From Cryomorphaceae bacterium (GTDB lineage: Bacteria > Bacteroidota > Bacteroidia > Flavobacteriales > Schleiferiaceae), in assembly GCA_022565745.1 (NCBI GenBank), contig JAIUMB010000096.1:1-8648 (forward strand): 8,648 nucleotides of DNA, written 5' to 3'. Position numbers and translations under genes: made by a program. Below the pieces are notes generated by a model that worked only from the letters and a program-made list of their open reading frames with translations, ran no database searches and had not been told where the DNA came from. Shown piece by piece: positions 4,877 through 8,648 of this stretch. How positions within the stretch are numbered: the stretch's first letter is position 1; every line of letters begins with the position of its first letter.

Positions 4877-4886
4877 GTGATAGCGA

Positions 4887-5108
4887 CTAACTCTTTACTT
4901 TTTCTGCGACTTCCTTTTTGCTGTTTTTCAATACGTCATCGTATTTCTCTTGTAAATTGTTCTTCACCTTTTCACCTTTGGCAAACAGTTTTTTACGCGT
5001 TGTACTTCCCTTGTTCGGGGCAAAAAGTATAGCTGCCGCTCCACTTATTGCTGCACCGATTAATAGTGCTGCCACCATTTTCTCTGAATTGTTGTCTGAT
5101 TTTCCCAT
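4887..5108 (-). CDS. YtxH-domain protein, copy 1
   Basis: A complete 73-aa protein: polar N-terminus (GKSDNNSEK), one membrane helix (about 11-30, MVAALLIGAAISGAAAILFA), YtxH signature APNKGSTTRKKL, then a lysine-rich amphipathic tail (KYDDVLKNSKKEVAEKVKS). The A-rich leader before the ATG (AAAGAAAAATAAAATG) is typical for the phylum. It lies 39 bp after the Lmo0937-like gene and 10 bp before the second YtxH gene. The pair looks like a tandem duplication that has diverged, mainly in the tail. Confidence 0.85.
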   Translation of the reverse strand: MGKSDNNSEKMVAALLIGAAISGAAAILFAPNKGSTTRKKLFAKGEKVKNNLQEKYDDVLKNSKKEVAEKVKS

Positions 5109-5147
5109 TTTATTTTTCTTTAAAGGTTAATTGTTAAAAAGCTGTTG

Positions 5148-5300
5148 CTAAATTCTCCTGCCCTGAATGATTCTAAAAATCACCGAAATTGCTGCAATGA
5201 CGAGTAAGATGTGAATGATGCCTCCGGCGTCGTATCTCAAAAAACCTATTGCCCATAAAACAACTAGAACAACTGCGACGATGTAAAGTAAGTTTCTCAT
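5148..5300 (-). CDS. Small Lmo0937/DUF5670-like membrane protein (copy 1)
   Basis: A complete 50-aa protein (ATG 5300-5298, TAG 5150-5148). The sequence begins MRNLLYIVAVVLVVLWAIGF, continues LRYDAGGIIHILLVIAAISV and ends IFRIIQGRRI. It has two membrane segments separated by a short RYDAGG turn, a near-textbook match to the Lmo0937-family pattern 'L..iavil.vlW.iG.....gG.iHilLviAii....rii.Grr'. It is the first gene of the likely operon with two YtxH genes, the holin-like gene and the 134-aa gene, and a paralogue of the 52-aa protein at 2044-2202. Function unknown; the family recurs near envelope-stress genes. Confidence 0.85.
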   Translation of the reverse strand: MRNLLYIVAVVLVVLWAIGFLRYDAGGIIHILLVIAAISVIFRIIQGRRI

Positions 5301-5322
5301 TTTGATGTTTGTTTTAAACCAA

Positions 5323-5345
5323 GCTCCTTTAAATCTTAAAGGGGC
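5323..5345 (-). promoter_or_regulatory. Leader hairpin upstream of Lmo0937-like/YtxH operon
   Basis: On the minus strand GCCCCTTTAA (5345-5336) pairs with TTAAAGGAGC (5332-5323), one mismatch away from a perfect 10-bp stem, with a 3-base loop. The 3' arm includes AAAGGAG, 22 bp before the ATG: too far for normal ribosome binding and hidden in the stem. A second hairpin, AACGGA/TCCGTT with an 8-base loop, lies just upstream at 5381-5400. Together they suggest a folded 5' leader. Confidence 0.35.
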
Positions 5346-5420
5346 ATTTGATACTTTAAAATAATATCAGCGATCTATTGAACGGAAAAGGCAATCCGTT
5401 AAAACAGCTCTCTAACAATT

Positions 5421-5428
5421 CAAAGGTA
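5421..5428 (-). promoter_or_regulatory. Candidate -7 element for the minus-strand membrane operon
   Basis: The minus strand reads TACCTTTG, an exact match to the Bacteroidota TAnnTTTG -7 element and identical to the one before the helicase gene. No good TTTG/TTG -33 element lies 19-21 bp upstream. If used, the transcript would start near 5414 and have a leader of about 114 nt containing both hairpins. Confidence 0.4.
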
Positions 5429-5700
5429 AGTTTATTCACATTAAATTATGTTATATAATTTTATATAAGTATTGTAAAATTTTTTGATTGATTATATTTC
5501 GTTGCCATATAATAATTTTAAAGATACCACATTACCAATCGCGTATATATTACGAATAGACATTAAATTTCATGAATAGGAAGGAGAGGGCTTACTACGT
5601 AGAGGAATACCGAACGCCCAACCTCCACCCTCCTACCCCAATCACCTCAACAAAAAAAGCTCTGGAAACACGGTCGTTATGATAATAAAAATACCCTACA

Positions 5701-5730
5701 TTGTTTATCGTGTGGGGTTCACTACCTTTG
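5701..5730 (+). promoter_or_regulatory. Bacteroidota-type promoter of the DEAD-box helicase gene
   Basis: TTG at 5701-5703 (preceded by A), a 19-bp spacer, then TACCTTTG at 5723-5730. This agrees with the known Bacteroidota primary-sigma consensus (-33 TTTG, -7 TAnnTTTG) in sequence and spacing. The expected start of transcription, near 5735-5738, leaves only about 10 nt before the ATG at 5748, so the mRNA would be almost leaderless. That is notable for a helicase of a family often controlled through long cold-responsive leaders. Confidence 0.7.
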
Positions 5731-5747
5731 CTGGATAATACAATTGA

Positions 5748-7010
5748 ATGACATTTAAAGATTTAGACGTCGCAGCACCAATATTGTCTGCGCTCGAGAA
5801 AAAGGGGTACACATCGCCCACCCCAATACAAGAACAGGCGATTCCAATATTATTAGCCGGTAAAGATTTAATGGGATGTGCGCAAACAGGGACTGGAAAA
5901 ACAGCGGCTTTTGCAATTCCCATCATCCAGCATTTACACAATGACCCCAAGCGAAGAAAACAAAAACGCGCCATAAAAGCGTTGGTCGTAACGCCTACAC
6001 GAGAATTGGCCATTCAAATTCAAGAAAACTTTACGGAATACGGCGCCTTTGCCGATATTCGCACAGCTGTTGTTTTTGGCGGCGTGAAGCAAAACGCTCA
6101 AGTCAACACGCTGAAAAACGGTGTGGACGTGCTCATAGCAACCCCTGGTAGACTTTTGGATTTAATGAATCAGGGCTTTATCTCCCTGCGTGATGTGACT
6201 TACTTTGTCTTAGATGAAGCCGACCAAATGCTCGACATGGGGTTTGTAAACGACATTAAAAAACTGCTGACCAAATTACCCAAACAACGACAATCGCTAT
6301 TTTTCTCGGCCACCATGCCCGCACCTATTGTCAAGTTGTCGAATGAAATCTTGGGGCATTACGAACGCGTTACCATACAACCCCAACAAACCACGGCCGA
6401 ACGGGTGGAACAAGGTTTGTTTTTTGTCAATAAGTCAGACAAACCCGAACTGCTTTCACACATCATCAATACCAGAAAGCCGGCTTCGGTGTTGGTATTT
6501 ACCAGAACCAAGCACGGTGCCGACAAGGTGGTGAAATACCTCAGTCGTGTGAACATAACGGCGGCAGCCATTCACGGCAATAAAAGTCAAAACCAGCGTC
6601 AAGCCGCATTATCGGCTTTTAAAGACGGCAAGATTAAGGTCTTGATCGCAACCGATATCGCCGCCCGTGGCATTGATGTGTCTGAATTGGAACTGGTCAT
6701 CAACTACGATTTGCCAAATGTTCCGGAGACCTATGTTCACCGCATAGGGCGTACGGGGAGAGCCAGCGCCAGTGGTGCGTCACTTTCGTTTTGTGATGCG
6801 GAAGAAAAACCGTATTTGAAAGACATAGAGAAGCTGATCAAACAAACCGTGCCCGTTCTCGATCACCCCTTTGCGGAAGCATTTGAGGACAGGCCCAGTG
6901 CGCCTGCAAAAAAACAGAACAGCAGATCTCGACAAGGAGTTCACAATGGAAACAAAGGCGAGAAATCCAAAAAACCAAAATGGCGTGGCCCGCGTAGAGG
7001 TTCATCGTAG
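5748..7010 (+). CDS. rhlE: DEAD-box ATP-dependent RNA helicase, RhlE-type
   Basis: A complete 420-aa protein with every helicase motif in order: Q motif (F3, PTPIQ to Gln28), Walker A AQTGTGKT (45-52), PTREL (83-87), GG (111-112), TPGR (132-135), DEAD (156-159), SAT (187-189), motif IV LVFTRTK (249-255), ATDIAARGID (301-310) and HRIGRTGRA (331-339). After the two RecA-like domains comes a basic, disordered tail (about 381-420) rich in Lys/Arg/Ser/Asn, which gives non-specific RNA binding. The short core, the KDLMGCAQTGTGKTAAF block and the lack of a DbpA/CsdA RNA-binding domain favour RhlE over DeaD. It unwinds short RNA duplexes with ATP in ribosome assembly and mRNA decay, often at low temperature. 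The ATG is fixed by the promoter 18 bp upstream. It converges on the TamB gene. Confidence 0.95.
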   Translation: MTFKDLDVAAPILSALEKKGYTSPTPIQEQAIPILLAGKDLMGCAQTGTGKTAAFAIPIIQHLHNDPKRRKQKRAIKALVVTPTRELAIQIQENFTEYGAFADIRTAVVFGGVKQNAQVNTLKNGVDVLIATPGRLLDLMNQGFISLRDVTYFVLDEADQMLDMGFVNDIKKLLTKLPKQRQSLFFSATMPAPIVKLSNEILGHYERVTIQPQQTTAERVEQGLFFVNKSDKPELLSHIINTRKPASVLVFTRTKHGADKVVKYLSRVNITAAAIHGNKSQNQRQAALSAFKDGKIKVLIATDIAARGIDVSELELVINYDLPNVPETYVHRIGRTGRASASGASLSFCDAEEKPYLKDIEKLIKQTVPVLDHPFAEAFEDRPSAPAKKQNSRSRQGVHNGNKGEKSKKPKWRGPRRGSS

Positions 7011-7089
7011 TGGTGGCGCAAGCGTAGCATAGCTATGTTGCTATCACGGCATGCTCTCATGTTAAAGTCCAAACCCTACTGTGAGTGGC
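7011..7089. other. Short convergent intergenic region with small palindrome
   Basis: Only 79 bp separate the helicase stop from the TamB stop. It holds the perfect 10-bp palindrome CATAGCTATG (7028-7037), widened by TAGCA/TGCTA arms (7025-7029, 7038-7042). No T-run follows on either strand, so it is at most a weak bidirectional terminator. Confidence 0.35.
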
Positions 7090-8648
7090 CTATGGTTGCT
7101 CGTCTTCGCTGTCTTCACTGTCTTCGCTCGATGCTTGACTGATAAAAAGCAATCGCCTTAATAGATCACGTCGACGGTTGAAGTCGGTGCGGTAAAACAA
7201 GCCCACGCCCTGAGAGTACAATCCCGTTTGCTCAATCAACAGGTTGTTTTGGTATGAGCGGTTAAAGGCTTTGGCGCGAACGCGACCGTCTTGGGTGAGC
7301 ATCATTTCAATTTCCACGTCACCGGCGAGTTGGTTTTGATTGGCGCCCAACGGCACCCCTACAACGCCATTGATGCTGATGCGGTCGTCGAACAATCGGC
7401 GCGAAACGGCCACTTCAAATTCTTCTTGACTTGCCCCGGTTATCCCTTCACCGGTGTAATTGATGGCTATGTCTATAATCTTGATGTACTGCGACAAGAA
7501 ATTGTTGACTTGTCCGGCAAAAACATCAATGGTGGTGCTGGCCAATCCACCTTGCACCTGAGCATCAAGCGCCAAGTCATCGGTATAAAACGAGTTGAGG
7601 GCGAGTAATGAAAACGCCTGCTGCGTCAATCGATTGGGGTCGGAGAAGCGGTCGCTAACCTCCGCTTGGATACCGGGAGCTACGTTGGGCAACTTGATAT
7701 CAAAAGATATTTCAGGGTTGGTCAACAAGCCGGAAAGGTTGAGGAACAAATTGACCTCCGTGCGCACTGCTGCCAGCGTAGGATCGGCCACGGCACCGGA
7801 TAGTGATGTTCGGGTTACATACTTGGTAGACAGATCAAGCATGGCTTCATATGGGTCGCCATTAAAAGTAATGCTACCACCAGGCTCAATAAAAAATCGT
7901 TTTCGCACCAGTCCACCAAGCGTAAATAGGTATTCACCCCGATTGATTTCCAAGCTTCCAAACAGGCCTATATTGCCTGCGGGATCGAGGTTAAACCTCA
8001 GTCGCCCCCGGCCATTTCCCTTGATGGTCTCCCCCGTCCGCTGATCCATTATAAGGTACACTTCAGCGTCTGGTGTAACGTCGATGTTTATTTGCAAATT
8101 AAGTCCAACACCTTTGGCGGCTTCTACAACGGGCTTTTTCTCAGCGTCGGCTTTCACAAAATCTACAAACCCCATTGGATTGACATCGGTGGGGCCATCT
8201 ACGGGAATATAAAACTCTGTACCTCGATGGGTTTTTACATCGATATTAAATCGCAAGTCTTCGGTAGGGCCTGTAATGTCTACGTCGCCACTAACAAACA
8301 CTTTACCGTAAAAATAATCGTTCAGTGCTGCATTGGTGTTGAGTGCCAATAAACGGTTGGCATCGATATGCACGTCTATTTGCCAATCTTTGAAAAAATT
8401 GTGGCGCAAATCGGCACGAACCTGGCCACTGGTGTTTTCATCGGTGTCCACAACCCGGGCATTGGGGATTAAAATCTGATTGGGTTTGAAGACCACTTCT
8501 GGACTGCCTTCGAGGTTGTAACGCGTATTGAGAAACGGAATGGTTAACCCCATGTTTGGGACGGTCAGAACACCGTCAAACGCCGGCGATTTTGGCGTGC
8601 CTCGAAGCGCAATCTCACCACTCGCTACCCCGCGTAAATCATCTGTAA
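7090..8648 (-). CDS. tamB: TamB-family translocation/assembly protein, C-terminal part (5'-truncated)
   Basis: The frame is open through the right edge (first complete codon at 8646), giving 518 visible residues; the ATG at 8553 is internal, since the repeat pattern continues upstream of it (DLRGVASGEIALRGTPKSP, then AFDGVLTVPNMGL). The protein is built of beta-strand repeats of the TamB/AsmA-like groove: VFKPNQILIPNARVVD, GKVFVSGDVDITG, GRGRLRFNLDPAG, LFGSLEINRGEYLFTLGGLV, FFIEPGGSITFNGDPYEA. The conserved C-terminal DUF490 domain follows: FSLLALNSF, a long amphipathic helix region (LASTTIDVFAGQVNNFLSQY), then EVAVSRRLFDDRISINGVVG and the closing GVGLFYRTDFNRRRDLLRRL. It is anchored in the inner membrane by an N-terminal helix (not visible), spans the periplasm and moves lipids or helps outer-membrane protein assembly. 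Odd: an acidic tail SSEDSEDSEDEQP follows the usual end. Confidence 0.9.
   Translation of the reverse strand, partial: TDDLRGVASGEIALRGTPKSPAFDGVLTVPNMGLTIPFLNTRYNLEGSPEVVFKPNQILIPNARVVDTDENTSGQVRADLRHNFFKDWQIDVHIDANRLLALNTNAALNDYFYGKVFVSGDVDITGPTEDLRFNIDVKTHRGTEFYIPVDGPTDVNPMGFVDFVKADAEKKPVVEAAKGVGLNLQINIDVTPDAEVYLIMDQRTGETIKGNGRGRLRFNLDPAGNIGLFGSLEINRGEYLFTLGGLVRKRFFIEPGGSITFNGDPYEAMLDLSTKYVTRTSLSGAVADPTLAAVRTEVNLFLNLSGLLTNPEISFDIKLPNVAPGIQAEVSDRFSDPNRLTQQAFSLLALNSFYTDDLALDAQVQGGLASTTIDVFAGQVNNFLSQYIKIIDIAINYTGEGITGASQEEFEVAVSRRLFDDRISINGVVGVPLGANQNQLAGDVEIEMMLTQDGRVRAKAFNRSYQNNLLIEQTGLYSQGVGLFYRTDFNRRRDLLRRLLFISQASSEDSEDSEDEQP
7103..7129 (-). repeat. 9-bp tandem repeat in the TamB tail
   Basis: Three tandem copies of a 9-bp unit (TCTTCGCTG, TCTTCACTG, TCTTCGCTC on the plus strand) encode the Ser-Glu-Asp repeats at the very end of TamB. 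Because the unit is a multiple of three, slippage would lengthen or shorten the acidic tail without a frameshift. Confidence 0.7.

Larger units (their letters stand above)
5301..5747. other. Divergent intergenic region: structured leader, AT-rich core, helicase promoter
   Basis: These 447 bp separate the minus-strand membrane cluster from the plus-strand helicase. The left part (5301-5428) holds two hairpins and a TAnnTTTG-like box for the minus strand. The middle (about 5430-5570) is extremely AT-rich and shows no gene. The right part has a GC-richer patch (5572-5682) with a 36-codon open frame (ATG 5572, TGA 5680-5682; MNRKERAYYVEEYR...) that I do not accept as a gene without further support, and then the helicase promoter. 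Confidence 0.5.

Noticed and set aside
5572..5682. 36-codon plus-strand frame beginning MNRKERAYYVEEYR in the divergent region
   Set aside because: No promoter or recognisable family, and it ends 65 bp before the helicase ATG with the helicase promoter in between. Its GC-rich content is odd, but the evidence is too weak to list it as a gene.
7291..8352. Plus-strand frames of 86-149 codons opposite the TamB gene
   Set aside because: The minus frame is a continuous, recognisable TamB protein; the plus frames show no domains and are shadows.

Overview
The window looks like chromosome from a Bacteroidota bacterium, most likely of the Cytophagales/Flammeovirgaceae type. The genus cannot be fixed from the sequence. 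The case rests on several signs: a near-perfect Bacteroidota promoter (TTG, 19-bp spacer, TAnnTTTG) directly before the helicase gene; A-rich gene leaders without Shine-Dalgarno sites; and gene families typical of the phylum (PorT-type barrel protein, short AraC regulator with an HMA-like N-terminus, Sll1863-like lipoprotein, small YtxH proteins, Bacteroidota-type TamB).

Layout. (1) Bases 1-571, plus strand: the 3' part of a gene for an S1-domain RNA-binding protein, cut by the left window edge. (2) Bases 771-5300: a run of minus-strand genes for small envelope proteins. In transcription order it starts with a 50-aa Lmo0937/DUF5670-like membrane peptide, two YtxH proteins, a two-TM holin-like protein (DUF1469 type) and an uncharacterised 134-aa partner. 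Next come a possible 42-aa membrane peptide and an AraC-type regulator, the latter preceded by a 29-aa ORF that overlaps it by ATGA. A second group follows: a coiled-coil lipoprotein, a second Lmo0937-like peptide and a PorT-type outer-membrane barrel. Last is a lipoprotein with an RskA-like domain, separated from the barrel gene by a MITE-like inverted-repeat element of about 160 bp. (3) Bases 5301-5747: a 447-bp divergent intergenic region with a structured leader for the minus-strand genes and the promoter of the plus-strand helicase. (4) Bases 5748-7010: a complete RhlE-type DEAD-box RNA helicase. (5) Bases 7090-8648, minus strand: the C-terminal 518 residues of a TamB-family protein, converging on the helicase and cut by the right edge.

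Taken together, 771-5300 reads as an envelope or general-stress island. Inner-membrane peptides, a holin-like protein, periplasmic or outer-membrane lipoproteins and a barrel protein sit around one regulator, and the Lmo0937-like and YtxH families are each present twice. The families are individually known or partly known; the arrangement and the unnamed small genes are the most interesting part. No CRISPR array, rRNA, tRNA, transposase gene or recognisable defence system was seen.
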